Part shown: piece after piece, positions 44,811 to 54,535 of the stretch
Numbering within the stretch: the first letter of the stretch is position 1
How the letters are laid out: each line of letters opens with the position of its first letter
Assembly (NCBI GenBank): GCA_020403245.1
Contig: JADBYA010000012.1
Location: 161,503 to 225,502, forward strand
Source of the DNA: Flavobacterium sp.
GTDB lineage: Bacteria > Bacteroidota > Bacteroidia > Flavobacteriales > Flavobacteriaceae
Length of the DNA stretch: 64,000 bases
Direction: 5' to 3'
The notes under the pieces: generated by a model
What the model was told of the DNA's origin: nothing
What the model saw: the letters and a program-made list of their open reading frames with translations, nothing else
Databases searched by the model: none
Translations under genes and position numbers: made by a program

Positions 44811-46421
44811 TTATTGCATTATAACTTTACCAACCCATAGGTTTTCGTAGTCTTTGTCCATACCTACATATAGAATACTATTTTCTTTTTCATCATATTG
44901 GCTTGAATTGTCTTCGTTTAGAAAATAGTTGCCATTACCTAAAACCTTGAAAGGGCTTAAAGAAGTATTCTCTAAATCAATTTTTGTAATTCTAGGAAAA
45001 TAATGTGCAGAAAAAGTAGTATTGCCATCATAGGCATCAATAAAAGAAGTATAACCTTTCATGCCCTTTACTTCCATAAGTTCTAAATAAACACTTTTAC
45101 CATCTGGCGAGGGATAAAAGTTTTGATACATCGGAAATAGCATACTCTTTTTATCATCGTTCATTTTGCCAATTCCATATTGTGTTTTGAGATTACCATT
45201 TTTATCAAAATGGAAACAAACAATATCTTCATATGAAGTTTCTTTGTTTTCTAATCCCATCATAACAGTAGACGATATTTGTCCGGTTACTAAAAACTCA
45301 TTCGATTTTGTTACAAAGAAGTTTTCAATTAAGAATTTTTTACCTTTATAAACACTGGCATCTTTGTCGCCAGGAGCCGTTTTGAATTTGGATTTAAAGT
45401 CGGCTATTGGAGTGTTTGTGCTAAAATCATTTTGATTGCCACTAAATCGAAGAATATGGAAATTATCCATTTTTTCAGCTGTTGATTTTTCCCATTTTGC
45501 CAATAATTTATTGGCAGCGGCACCTGGGTTATCTATTGGTGCATATTCGTTGAAAACTTTTTCAAAGCAGTTGTTTTCTTTGGTTGAACTTCCAAAAAAA
45601 TAAATACTATCATCTTTTTTATAAACCGATGTAATTAGTAACGCAGAAGCAGGACTTTTAAATTCACATTTATTAATCTGATTTCCTTCAATATCAAATT
45701 GATAGTAGACGTATTTTGAAATATCATTTGCACCTTTGTTTGGAGCAAAAATCATTACTATATTTTCATTTTGTAATTGATCACAATATACCATTGAATA
45801 AGAACCGGTTAAGTCTAAAGGTTTTTCTTTGAAATTTAATGTTTCATCTACCATTAGAATTACAAATTGATCACTTTGGTTATTTTCTTTATCATCAATT
45901 TTTGTTATACAAAACAAATTTTGTTTGTCATTATCACTTGAACTATATGCCGCATATCCTATATACGATTTGCTATTATCATTTTTAAATTTTACTGTTT
46001 CATCTGAAATAGTTTTTTTAGTAACATACCTTTGTTTATCTCTATTCCATGTTTTTAACCTCACAATTTTGTTAATTTTTAATTTCATACTCAACACATC
46101 AAATGAGTTTGAACCGCCAACATAGGCATAAAATGATGTTCTCTCATAATCAGCTTGGTCTTTTTTATCATCTTTTGAATCAGAAGTAGTAATGAAATTT
46201 AAGTTTTTGTCAAAACTGTATTTTTCAAAAGAAACAGCATCACTTTTTTTATCTACTTTCATTTTAAAAGTGATATTGGCAGTACCATCATTGTCTTTGG
46301 AAACGTCATACAGGTATCCTTTTTGAGCTTTCTTACTCATAGGTTGTACGCTTTCTTTAGTTTCTTGTGCCGAAGCAGATCCAACAATAAATAATAGAAT
46401 TCCGTAGTAAAATGTTTTCAT
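44811..46421 (-). CDS. Secreted protein of unknown function with promoter inverted repeat
   Basis: The 536-residue protein has a signal peptide ending GSASAQ. The mature part is rich in beta-strands with repeated patterns (SFDKNLNFITT, HFDKNGNLKTQYGIGKMND), possibly a propeller. It has no sorting domain or lipobox, so it is periplasmic or weakly attached. Its promoter shares the inverted repeat of the porin-family gene at 40872. I cannot assign a function. Confidence 0.6.
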   Translation of the reverse strand: MKTFYYGILLFIVGSASAQETKESVQPMSKKAQKGYLYDVSKDNDGTANITFKMKVDKKSDAVSFEKYSFDKNLNFITTSDSKDDKKDQADYERTSFYAYVGGSNSFDVLSMKLKINKIVRLKTWNRDKQRYVTKKTISDETVKFKNDNSKSYIGYAAYSSSDNDKQNLFCITKIDDKENNQSDQFVILMVDETLNFKEKPLDLTGSYSMVYCDQLQNENIVMIFAPNKGANDISKYVYYQFDIEGNQINKCEFKSPASALLITSVYKKDDSIYFFGSSTKENNCFEKVFNEYAPIDNPGAAANKLLAKWEKSTAEKMDNFHILRFSGNQNDFSTNTPIADFKSKFKTAPGDKDASVYKGKKFLIENFFVTKSNEFLVTGQISSTVMMGLENKETSYEDIVCFHFDKNGNLKTQYGIGKMNDDKKSMLFPMYQNFYPSPDGKSVYLELMEVKGMKGYTSFIDAYDGNTTFSAHYFPRITKIDLENTSLSPFKVLGNGNYFLNEDNSSQYDEKENSILYVGMDKDYENLWVGKVIMQ

Positions 46422-46446
46422 GTTTGTTTATGATTAAATGTTTTGT

Positions 46447-46498
46447 CAAAATTGCTGTTTAGATTAAAACAAAAAAATACGGCATTTGTCGTATTTTT
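46447..46498 (-). promoter_or_regulatory. Promoter with perfect inverted repeat, same geometry as at 40925
   Basis: AAAAATACG-N8-CGTATTTTT (46473-46498) has 9-bp perfect arms. On the minus strand it is followed after exactly 18 nt by CAATTTTG (46454-46447), and the ATG is at 46421. Arms, loop (GCATTTGT) and spacing match the 40925 site. Confidence 0.7.
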
Positions 46499-46621
46499 AT
46501 AAAAGTCACTTAAAGTTGCTTAAGAAACGTAAGTAGAAACCTAAATTGTCTTCTTTAGGTGCCTTATTTTTCAGGTATGTATTTCAAAAACATATCCGAT
46601 ATTTTTAAAAAAAGTTTACGG

Positions 46622-46861
46622 TAACCCGTTGGTTGCCATGATTAAATACGTCTCTTCAAGTGTCCGCCGTGGCGAATGACCCGAGGATGAATAGCCGAAA
46701 GGAACGAAGCACACAAGCGAAGCGACTGCCAAAGCAAATCGAGAACCGTGTTTATTCAAAATTTTCATATTCTTGATACGATTTTATTCTCGAAGTTTCC
46801 GAAGGAAATCATAAAACTGATGAAAAATTATTCTAAAAAACTAATTATACCCAACGGGTTA
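46622..46861. repeat. 240-bp element with 11-bp terminal inverted repeats
   Basis: TAACCCGTTGG at 46622-46632 and its exact complement CCAACGGGTTA at 46851-46861 bound a GC-richer, non-coding interior (e.g. GTGTCCGCCGTGGCGAATGA). It could be a MITE or a structured RNA. The rest of the gap 46422-47124 holds the two promoters described separately. Confidence 0.6.
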
Positions 46862-46926
46862 AAAAATTCTTTTTTTGTTTTTAATTGTATTTCAAAGATT
46901 GAATGATTAGAATTCCAAAATCATCT

Positions 46927-46957
46927 TTTGCATTCTTTTTAATTAAAACTATCTTTG
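46927..46957 (+). promoter_or_regulatory. ettA promoter
   Basis: TTTG (46927-46930), 19 bp, TATCTTTG (46950-46957): full agreement with the Bacteroidota consensus. It gives a leader of about 160 bp before the ATG at 47125. Confidence 0.8.
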
Positions 46958-47124
46958 TTGTCATTATGTGATTTTAGGAATTAAAATTTCAAAAAAAAAA
47001 TATATAAATTAGTATTATAGTGGAAACAAAAAGTGGGAGCATTTTATGTGAAAATCATAAAGTAAAAAATTGTAATTTTATAAATATATCAAAATCAACT
47101 ATTTAATTAATATTCAAAATAACA

Positions 47125-48819
47125 ATGTCAGACGATAAAAAAGTAATTTTCTCAATGCAACGATTGAGTAAATCGTATCAAGGAAGTGATAAACAAGTTT
47201 TAAAAAACATCTATTTGAGTTTCTTTTATGGAGCCAAAATAGGGATTCTCGGGCTTAACGGTTCGGGAAAATCTTCACTCTTGAAGATTATTGCGGGAGT
47301 TGATAAAAACTACCAAGGTGATGTAGTATTTCAACCCGGTTATACTGTTGGTTACTTGGAGCAAGAACCAAAACTAGATGAAACCAAAACCGTTTTAGAA
47401 ATCGTAAAAGAAGGCGTAGCCGAGACGATGGCGCTGTTGGACGAATTCAATAAAATCAACGATATGTTTGGGTTGCCCGAAGTCTATGAAGATGCCGATA
47501 AGATGGACAAATTGATGGACCGTCAAGCGCAACTGCAAGATAGAATAGATGCATGTGGCGCCTGGGAAATTGATAATAAACTAGAAGTCGCCATGGATGC
47601 GCTTCGCACTCCCGAAGGGGATATGCCAATAAGTGTCCTGTCGGGTGGTGAAAAACGCAGAGTAGCACTTTGTCGTTTGCTGCTGCAAAATCCAGATGTG
47701 TTATTACTTGATGAGCCGACCAACCATCTCGATGCCGAAAGTGTACTCTGGTTAGAGCAACATTTGGCGCAATATGCAGGAACTGTAATTGCCGTTACCC
47801 ACGATAGGTATTTCCTAGACAACGTTGCCGGTTGGATTTTGGAACTCGATAGAGGAGAAGGCATACCCTGGAAAGGAAACTACTCTTCTTGGTTAGACCA
47901 AAAATCGAAACGCATGGAACAAGAAGAAAAAGTGGCTTCCAAACGCAGAAAGACTTTAGAACGTGAGTTAGAATGGGTGCGTCAAGGTGCTAAAGGCCGT
48001 CAAACCAAACAAAAAGCGCGTTTGCAGAACTATGATAAACTTTTAAACGAAGACCAAAAAGAATTAGACGAAAAATTAGAAATCTACATTCCGAATGGCC
48101 CACGTTTGGGAACTAATGTGATTGAAGCAAAAAATGTAGCCAAAGCTTTTGGAGACAAATTATTATACGACAACTTAAACTTTACCTTACCACAAGCCGG
48201 AATTGTGGGTATCATCGGACCAAATGGTGCCGGAAAATCGACTATTTTCAGAATGATAATGGGTGAAGAAAAAACAGATGCTGGGGAGTTCAGTGTTGGT
48301 GATACCGTCAAAATTGCCTACGTAGATCAAGCACATTCGAACATTGACCCCAATAAATCCATTTGGGAAAACTTTTGTGATGGTCAAGAATTAATTATGA
48401 TGGGTGGAAGGCAAGTAAATTCGAGAGCGTATTTATCTCGTTTTAACTTTGGCGGAAGCGATCAAAACAAAAAAGTAGCTGCACTTTCGGGTGGCGAACG
48501 CAACCGTTTGCATCTGGCCATGACCTTAAAAGAAGAAGGAAATGTATTATTATTAGATGAGCCAACCAATGATTTAGATATCAACACGCTACGTGCTTTG
48601 GAGGAAGGTTTGGAAAACTTTGCTGGTTGTGCAGTAGTCATTAGTCACGACCGTTGGTTTTTAGACAGAATTTGTACGCACATCTTAGCTTTTGAAGGCA
48701 ACTCCGAAGTATATTATTTTGAAGGTGGTTTTTCAGAATATGAAGAGAATAAGAAAAAACGTTTAGGAGTAGACGCAACACCCAAACGGATTAAATACCG
48801 TAAATTGATTAGAAATTAA
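47125..48819 (+). CDS. ettA: EttA-type ABC-F translation factor
   Basis: The 564 residues have two ABC domains without membrane helices: the first has Walker A GLNGSGKS (43-50), the signature VLSGGEKRRV and LLLDEPTNHLDAES; the second has GPNGAGKS and LSGGERNRLHLA with LLLDEPTNDLD. The arm between ABC1 strands and the linker (KGRQTKQKARLQNYDKL) match EttA, which gates the ribosome according to ATP/ADP level. Length is normal. It is preceded by a long leader with a strong promoter. Confidence 0.95.
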   Translation: MSDDKKVIFSMQRLSKSYQGSDKQVLKNIYLSFFYGAKIGILGLNGSGKSSLLKIIAGVDKNYQGDVVFQPGYTVGYLEQEPKLDETKTVLEIVKEGVAETMALLDEFNKINDMFGLPEVYEDADKMDKLMDRQAQLQDRIDACGAWEIDNKLEVAMDALRTPEGDMPISVLSGGEKRRVALCRLLLQNPDVLLLDEPTNHLDAESVLWLEQHLAQYAGTVIAVTHDRYFLDNVAGWILELDRGEGIPWKGNYSSWLDQKSKRMEQEEKVASKRRKTLERELEWVRQGAKGRQTKQKARLQNYDKLLNEDQKELDEKLEIYIPNGPRLGTNVIEAKNVAKAFGDKLLYDNLNFTLPQAGIVGIIGPNGAGKSTIFRMIMGEEKTDAGEFSVGDTVKIAYVDQAHSNIDPNKSIWENFCDGQELIMMGGRQVNSRAYLSRFNFGGSDQNKKVAALSGGERNRLHLAMTLKEEGNVLLLDEPTNDLDINTLRALEEGLENFAGCAVVISHDRWFLDRICTHILAFEGNSEVYYFEGGFSEYEENKKKRLGVDATPKRIKYRKLIRN

Positions 48820-48832
48820 TTGAATATCAGAA

Positions 48833-48858
48833 AATCCCGAGCAATCGGGATTATTTTT
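48833..48858 (+). terminator. Terminator after ettA
   Basis: AATCCCGA-GCAA-TCGGGATT (48833-48852) followed by ATTTTTTC; 14 bp after the stop codon. Confidence 0.9.
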
Positions 48859-48896
48859 TCAATAAATACTTTATATTTGATGTCTAAAGTAACCCA

Positions 48897-51101
48897 ATGA
48901 TTAGGTTTAAACACATTTATTTCCTTTTTTTGTTTCTATTTTCCTTGTCTACTCTTGTGGCACAAGAGCATAAAGAAGAAAAGGATGTGATAGAGAAATT
49001 AATCAATGATGCAGTTGTTGATTATATGGATTCTGACTATGGCAAAGCATTACAGACTTCAAAGCAAGCTTTAATGAGATCATTTGCTATTAATGATAAT
49101 TTATTAATTGCTCAATCCTATAACACTATTGGGGTTATTTTCAATGAATGTTCTGATTCAAAAAAAGCAATTGAGTTTTATGAAAAAGCATTATCCTATG
49201 CTCAAAAAGAAAATAGTGACTTACTATTTAATTGGATATACAGTAATTTAGGAAGTGTATATTATTTCAATAATATTGATGTAAATAAGGGTATAGTTTA
49301 TTACAAAAAATCCCTTTTTTATGCCGAAAAAATAAAAGACACAGTACAGATTGAATATACCAAACTCAATTTAGCAAGTGCTTATTTTGCTGTAAAAAGA
49401 TATGATTTAGGGAACGAGCAAATTGATGCAGTTCGGGAACAAATTTTAAATAAAAATAACCAAGAGGCGAAACTATCTTTAAACTTGTTGATTGGCATTT
49501 ATTCGAGTAAAAAGAATAAAAAGCTAGTTGCTGAACAACATTTTTTTACCGCTAAAAAGATTGCCGAAGAAAATGGTTATGATTCATTTTTGATTAATGT
49601 TTATGAAAACCTCGTTAATCATTATGAATTTTATAAAGAAAGCAAAAATGAATTATTATATCAAGCCAAATTAGACTCACTAAACAAAGTTGTTTATTCT
49701 GATGAAAAACTCGAAAAATTTAGAAAAGCAGCTGATCAAATAGAATTAGATGAATATAAAATACAATTAAACCGAATTGAAAAAGTAAACGTAGATCATC
49801 AAAAAAGTATAAAAGATTCTAAATTAATAGCTATTCTATTTATGCTAGTCCTGATAATTTTATTATTGTTTTTGTTGACTTTATATAAAAACATAAAACT
49901 AAGAGAACAAGCTAATCGTGAATTGAAATTGGCTAATGTAGCATTAAAACAAGCCAAAGATGAAGCGGAAGAAGCATCTAAATTAAAATCACAATTTGTT
50001 TCCACCATTACACATGAACTCAGAACACCATTATATGGTGTAATTGGTTTAACCAATATTATATTGGACGAGCACAAAGAATTAGGAAATAGTCCACACT
50101 TGAAATCTTTAAAATTTTCAGCAAAATATTTACTTTCATTAGTTAATGATATCCTTCAAATGAATAAAATTGAAGAGAAGCGCATTGTTCTAGAAAACCT
50201 AATTTTTAACTTAACAGATGAAATCACAACCATTAAAAACTCTGTTGAATATATTGCCGATAAAAATAATGATACATTAACTATAGAAATAGACACTTCA
50301 ATTCCTGAATTTTTAATTGGTGACAAACTTCGACTTTCTCAAATCATAATGAACTTAGTAAGTAATGCTTTGAAGTTTACCAAGAACGGACATGTTTCGC
50401 TCATAGCAGATTTAAAACATGTCGAAGGAAGTACCTATTTTATAGAATTTAAAGTAAAAGATACCGGAATTGGAATTGCCAAAGAAGACCAAGAAAAAAT
50501 CTTTGAACAGTTTGTTCAAATTGAACGCAAAGAGGAAGATTATCAAGGAACGGGATTAGGATTATCTATTGTTTCTCGATTGATAAAATTATTTGATAGT
50601 GAAATTCATTTAGAAAGTGAGCAAAATGTTGGCACTACTTTTTCATTTACCATTGGTTTTGAATATGACCAAGAGAAATCAAAAGAAATTATCAACGAAA
50701 TAGAAGTTGACTTATCACAAAATTTAGTTTACAATATTCTAGTGGTAGAAGATAATAAAATCAATCAAATAGTGACTAAAAAAATCATTCAAAACAGCAA
50801 TATGACTTGCACTATAGTTGATGATGGTTTTGCTGCTTTAGTTGCCATTGAAAAGGAACATTTTGACTTAATCCTCATGGATATCAATATGCCACTCATA
50901 AACGGTTTTGAAACAACAAGAAAAATTAGGGAGAAAGGTATAAAAATACCGATAATTGCTTTAACTGCTTTTGACAAACAAGAAGTTACAGAAGAAGCAC
51001 TTGCTGCAGGAATGAATGATATTATGGTAAAACCTTTTGATCCATCAAAATTATTTCAAGTTGTAGCTAAAAATATAAAAAATAAAAAAAGCGTTGATTA
51101 A
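48897..51101 (+). CDS. TPR-containing hybrid sensor histidine kinase/response regulator
   Basis: The 734 residues are a signal peptide, TPR repeats (about 50-270), one membrane helix (about 308-328), a coiled coil, HisKA with STITHELRTPLYG (His373), an HATPase domain (NLVSNALKFTKNG; GTGLGLSIV) and a C-terminal receiver (about 615-730; phospho-acceptor in LILMDINMP, Lys in MVKPFDPSK). It is a phosphorelay kinase lacking an output domain; an Hpt or partner regulator is not nearby. It converges on the helicase gene, overlapping it by 4 bp. Confidence 0.95.
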   Translation: MIRFKHIYFLFLFLFSLSTLVAQEHKEEKDVIEKLINDAVVDYMDSDYGKALQTSKQALMRSFAINDNLLIAQSYNTIGVIFNECSDSKKAIEFYEKALSYAQKENSDLLFNWIYSNLGSVYYFNNIDVNKGIVYYKKSLFYAEKIKDTVQIEYTKLNLASAYFAVKRYDLGNEQIDAVREQILNKNNQEAKLSLNLLIGIYSSKKNKKLVAEQHFFTAKKIAEENGYDSFLINVYENLVNHYEFYKESKNELLYQAKLDSLNKVVYSDEKLEKFRKAADQIELDEYKIQLNRIEKVNVDHQKSIKDSKLIAILFMLVLIILLLFLLTLYKNIKLREQANRELKLANVALKQAKDEAEEASKLKSQFVSTITHELRTPLYGVIGLTNIILDEHKELGNSPHLKSLKFSAKYLLSLVNDILQMNKIEEKRIVLENLIFNLTDEITTIKNSVEYIADKNNDTLTIEIDTSIPEFLIGDKLRLSQIIMNLVSNALKFTKNGHVSLIADLKHVEGSTYFIEFKVKDTGIGIAKEDQEKIFEQFVQIERKEEDYQGTGLGLSIVSRLIKLFDSEIHLESEQNVGTTFSFTIGFEYDQEKSKEIINEIEVDLSQNLVYNILVVEDNKINQIVTKKIIQNSNMTCTIVDDGFAALVAIEKEHFDLILMDINMPLINGFETTRKIREKGIKIPIIALTAFDKQEVTEEALAAGMNDIMVKPFDPSKLFQVVAKNIKNKKSVD

Positions 51102-52348
51102 TACCAACGCTTTTTGTTTTTCTTTGAAGCTTCTGATTTTCTTGAATTACTACCCTCAGGTTTTTTTTTGTTTCTCAAATCGGGCTTGGTTTCTTTAGTA
51201 GCTTCTACTACTTTCCAAGGAAAAGGATGGTCCTTCATTATTTTTACATTCACTTTAATCAATTTTTGAATATCCTTCCAATACGGTTCTTCGTCTCTTC
51301 CACAAAATGAAATTGAGATTCCGCCATTACCAGCACGACCCGTTCGACCAATGCGGTGTACATAGGTTTCGGGAATATTAGGCAAATCAAAATTGATTAC
51401 ATAAGGCAAACTTTCAATATCAATACCACGAGCAGCAATATCTGTAGCGACAAGCACTGTAATTTCTCTGTTTTTGAAATGATCCAAAACCCGTTGTCTT
51501 GCCGTTTGTGATTTATCACCATGAATAGCTTCGGCATTCACTCCTTGCTTTTTCAAAGCTTTTACCACATTGTCTGCACCATGTTTTGTTCTCACAAAAA
51601 CCAACACATTGTTGAGGTTTTCATTGCGTATCAAATGGTATAACAAACCACGTTTGTTGTCTTTATCTACAAAATAGATTTGTTGCTCAATAATTTCTGC
51701 CGTCGAAGAGACTGGAGTAACCGAAACGTATTCGGGTTTGTTTAAAAAAGTATCAGCCAATTCTCGGATTGCCATTGGCATTGTAGCCGAAAACAATAGC
51801 GTTTGTCTATTTGTTGGAACTAATTTTACAATTTTTCTAACATCATTTATAAAACCCATGTCGAGCATCAAATCTGACTCGTCTAAAACCAAATAATGCA
51901 GACTATCAAAATCAATAAAACCTTGTTTGTGCAAATCCAATAATCTTCCGGGTGTAGCAATAAGTATGTCAACGCCTTTTTTTAATTGATCTACTTGTGG
52001 TACTTGGGAAACTCCACCAAAAACGGTTAATTGTCTAATGTTGGTATATTTTCCATAGGTGTCAAAACTCTCGCCAATTTGAACGGCCAATTCGCGAGTT
52101 GGAGTTACAACCAAACAACGAATTTCTTTAGTTTTTTTGGACGAACCTATCATTCTGTGTAAGTTGTGTAGGATAGGGATAGCAAAAGCTGCCGTTTTTC
52201 CGGTTCCAGTTTGGGCACAACCTACTAAATCTTTTCCTGCTAATATAAATGGAATGGCTTTTTCTTGAATAGGTGTGGGGCTGGTATATCCTTCTTCAAA
52301 AACAGCTCTCTGAATACTTTTGGATAATGATAAATCTTCGAATAACAT
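51098..52348 (-). CDS. DEAD-box-type RNA helicase with DESD motif II
   Basis: A 416-residue RhlE/CsdA-like helicase: Q-motif (GYTSPTPIQEKAIP), motif I AQTGTGKT, SAT motif III, motif VI HRIGRTGRAG. Motif II reads DESD (LVLDESDLMLD), a change from the usual DEAD. The tail after ~370 is basic, Lys/Ser-rich and suits RNA binding. It unwinds RNA, perhaps in ribosome assembly or cold adaptation. The start has the ATG at 52348; stop codons of it and of the kinase overlap. Confidence 0.95.
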   Translation of the reverse strand: MLFEDLSLSKSIQRAVFEEGYTSPTPIQEKAIPFILAGKDLVGCAQTGTGKTAAFAIPILHNLHRMIGSSKKTKEIRCLVVTPTRELAVQIGESFDTYGKYTNIRQLTVFGGVSQVPQVDQLKKGVDILIATPGRLLDLHKQGFIDFDSLHYLVLDESDLMLDMGFINDVRKIVKLVPTNRQTLLFSATMPMAIRELADTFLNKPEYVSVTPVSSTAEIIEQQIYFVDKDNKRGLLYHLIRNENLNNVLVFVRTKHGADNVVKALKKQGVNAEAIHGDKSQTARQRVLDHFKNREITVLVATDIAARGIDIESLPYVINFDLPNIPETYVHRIGRTGRAGNGGISISFCGRDEEPYWKDIQKLIKVNVKIMKDHPFPWKVVEATKETKPDLRNKKKPEGSNSRKSEASKKNKKRWY

Positions 52349-52456
52349 GTAATCTTGTTTAAGCGGTAAAGATACAGAAATAAAGTACGAGGTACGAAAT
52401 ACGAAGGCAGAATAAAAAGGAACTCTTCTTCCAACTTCTAACTTCTAACTTTGTGC

Positions 52457-53494
52457 CTAAACAAGTTCTCTTCTCGATTTGATGAAATCAGTAACCAAAT
52501 AGCCAATGAGTTTGCCAATAAGGTGATTGTTTTTTTCTTCTCCAAGTTCAGGTGCCCCTTCGCAAATATGGATGTAGGAAGCATTTTTATGTTTGCCAAA
52601 AAAATATACAAACTGACGCAATTCTTCAACCGAAAAACCGCTCATGGTCATAGCACTACTGGCAATATTGGGCAATGAATCTAAGTCTATTTCAATTCCG
52701 TAGGCATCATTTTTTATAAAGTCCAATGCGGTATTTAGCTCTTGCTGGAAGTTTTTTTGTTGTCGTACTTTTATTTCGTCATAGGTATTGTAGCATACTC
52801 TATCTTCAATTTTCTTCAAATTATCCAGTACATTTTTGGAAGTATAGTTTTCATGCAAACCAAAGATGAAGTATTTTTTCAAGAAGCCATCTTCATAAGC
52901 ATACGAAAAGCCGTTACCGCTATGTCTTCCTTCCAAAATTCTAAAATCGGAATGGGCATCAAAGTTGATGGCGTTAATCGGTTTTCCCAGTCCAAGTGCT
53001 GTTCCTTTTATATTGCCGTAAGCATTGTTATGACCACCCCCTATAATGATTGGAATTTTATCACATTTTATGATACAACTAACAATGTGTACTACTTCTT
53101 TGTCAATTTTATGAACGAGTTCACTAAGTAGTTTTCTATCGGCAGTTTTGTGAAAGTCTAAATCTTTTGCTTGTTCCATTTCTTCCGAAACATCGATTGT
53201 TCCCAAAACAATTATTTGACTTCCTTTGCAAAATCGATTGTGTTGAATATTTGCAATACTACTAATAGCACTTTGCCATGCAGATGCAGCACCGGGACGA
53301 CCAAAATTAGCTCGAATTCCCACATCTTCAGGGATTCCTAAAATGACATATTTTGCTTCAGAATTTTTCAAAAAATCAATGCAATTTTCTCCTTTTGGAA
53401 AAGTTATCATTTTTTCGCCAAATTTCACTTCACCACTTCTATGATTGGTCACTTTGGCTAAATCAGTAATTGAAAAAGGAATTAAACGTTCCAT
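52457..53494 (-). CDS. hutG: Arginase-family protein, probably formimidoylglutamase
   Basis: The 345 residues have the ureohydrolase metal motifs GGGHNNAYG, NFDAHSDFR and the C-terminal IDLDSL in place of SxDxDxxDP. That set fits the formimidoylglutamase side of the family, common in Bacteroidota, and the hutI gene is 1 kb away on the same strand. It would hydrolyse N-formimidoyl-glutamate in histidine degradation. Agmatinase or arginase activity is less likely. The plus-strand coiled-coil gene lies between the two hut genes. Confidence 0.75.
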   Translation of the reverse strand: MERLIPFSITDLAKVTNHRSGEVKFGEKMITFPKGENCIDFLKNSEAKYVILGIPEDVGIRANFGRPGAASAWQSAISSIANIQHNRFCKGSQIIVLGTIDVSEEMEQAKDLDFHKTADRKLLSELVHKIDKEVVHIVSCIIKCDKIPIIIGGGHNNAYGNIKGTALGLGKPINAINFDAHSDFRILEGRHSGNGFSYAYEDGFLKKYFIFGLHENYTSKNVLDNLKKIEDRVCYNTYDEIKVRQQKNFQQELNTALDFIKNDAYGIEIDLDSLPNIASSAMTMSGFSVEELRQFVYFFGKHKNASYIHICEGAPELGEEKNNHLIGKLIGYLVTDFIKSRRELV

Positions 53495-53590
53495 TTGGAT
53501 AAAAATATTTTCTCAAAAATAGAATATAATTATATATTTCACGTTACTAAGTTAAATAATATTATTTTTGTTACATTAAAATAATAAGAC

Positions 53591-54475
53591 ATGGAAAATC
53601 AAAATAGCAATTCAAAACTCAAAGGTATAATCATACTTTTATTAGTATTATTAGTAAGTAGTTTAATCTATATTTTTAAAATTACTTCTGATGCAAAGAC
53701 TTTGGAAACAACAGTAACTAAAGTAAGTTCCGAAAAGGAAAATATGATAAAAAAATTGGAAGAATTAAATTCAAATTATGACGCTGCTTTGGCAGAGAAT
53801 ACTACAATGTCCGATGAATTGATGGCTGAAAAAGAAAGAGTAGTTAAATTGATAGCAGAATTAAAATCATCCAAAGGCGACAATGCCTCCTTAAGAAAAT
53901 ACAAAGATCAGTATAAAGTATTGGAAGAGAAAATGAAAAGTATGATGCAGGAAGTTACTGCTTTGAAGAACGAAAATCAGCAATTAACCACTAATTTGGA
54001 AAGTACCAAAGTTGATTTGGATGATTCAAAAAAGTATAATGAGGTATTGGTTGGTCAAAATGAAGAATTGGCTAAAACTGTAGAGAAAGGTTCTAAATTA
54101 TCGGTTACCAATCTGAAAACCGCTTCTTATAAAGTGAGAAGTTCTGGCAAACAAATTGAAACAGATAAAGCTAGTAAAACTGATATATTGAAAGTAAGTT
54201 TTACAATCGCAGAGAATAAAATTGCTAAATCGGGTGACAAAACCTATTATGTTCAAGTAATTGATGCAAACAACAATGTTTTGGGTGATAAGGCAACGAT
54301 ATCATTTGGTGATACTTCATTAACATATAGTTTTACTTCAACAGTAAAATATGAAAACAAAACCGTTGAAGTGTCAGAGCAATTACCGGGTAAAGATTTT
54401 ACCAAAGGGACTTATTTTGTTAATGTTTTTGACAAAGGAGAATTGGTATCTAAAAGCAGTTTCTCTTTGAGATAA
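53591..54475 (+). CDS. Membrane-anchored coiled-coil protein
   Basis: The 294 residues have one N-terminal membrane helix (about 13-28), a coiled coil (about 32-160) and a C-terminal beta domain (about 170-290; KAYKV-like TASYKVRSSGKQ, then TFYVQVIDANNNV and a final VFDKGELVSKSSFSLR strand). Such proteins are common and uncharacterised in flavobacteria. A TATTTTTG -7 box lies at 53563-53570 and a terminator follows. Confidence 0.65.
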   Translation: MENQNSNSKLKGIIILLLVLLVSSLIYIFKITSDAKTLETTVTKVSSEKENMIKKLEELNSNYDAALAENTTMSDELMAEKERVVKLIAELKSSKGDNASLRKYKDQYKVLEEKMKSMMQEVTALKNENQQLTTNLESTKVDLDDSKKYNEVLVGQNEELAKTVEKGSKLSVTNLKTASYKVRSSGKQIETDKASKTDILKVSFTIAENKIAKSGDKTYYVQVIDANNNVLGDKATISFGDTSLTYSFTSTVKYENKTVEVSEQLPGKDFTKGTYFVNVFDKGELVSKSSFSLR

Positions 54476-54495
54476 ATATTAGAATTTAGTGATGC

Positions 54496-54535
54496 AAAAA
54501 TCCTCTTTTTCAAAAGCAAGAGGATTTTTTTATGA
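54496..54535 (+). terminator. Terminator between the coiled-coil gene and hutI
   Basis: Arms AAAAATCCTCTT (54496-54507) and AAGAGGATTTTT (54518-54529) with a 10-nt loop and a T-run. It can serve both convergent genes. Confidence 0.85.
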
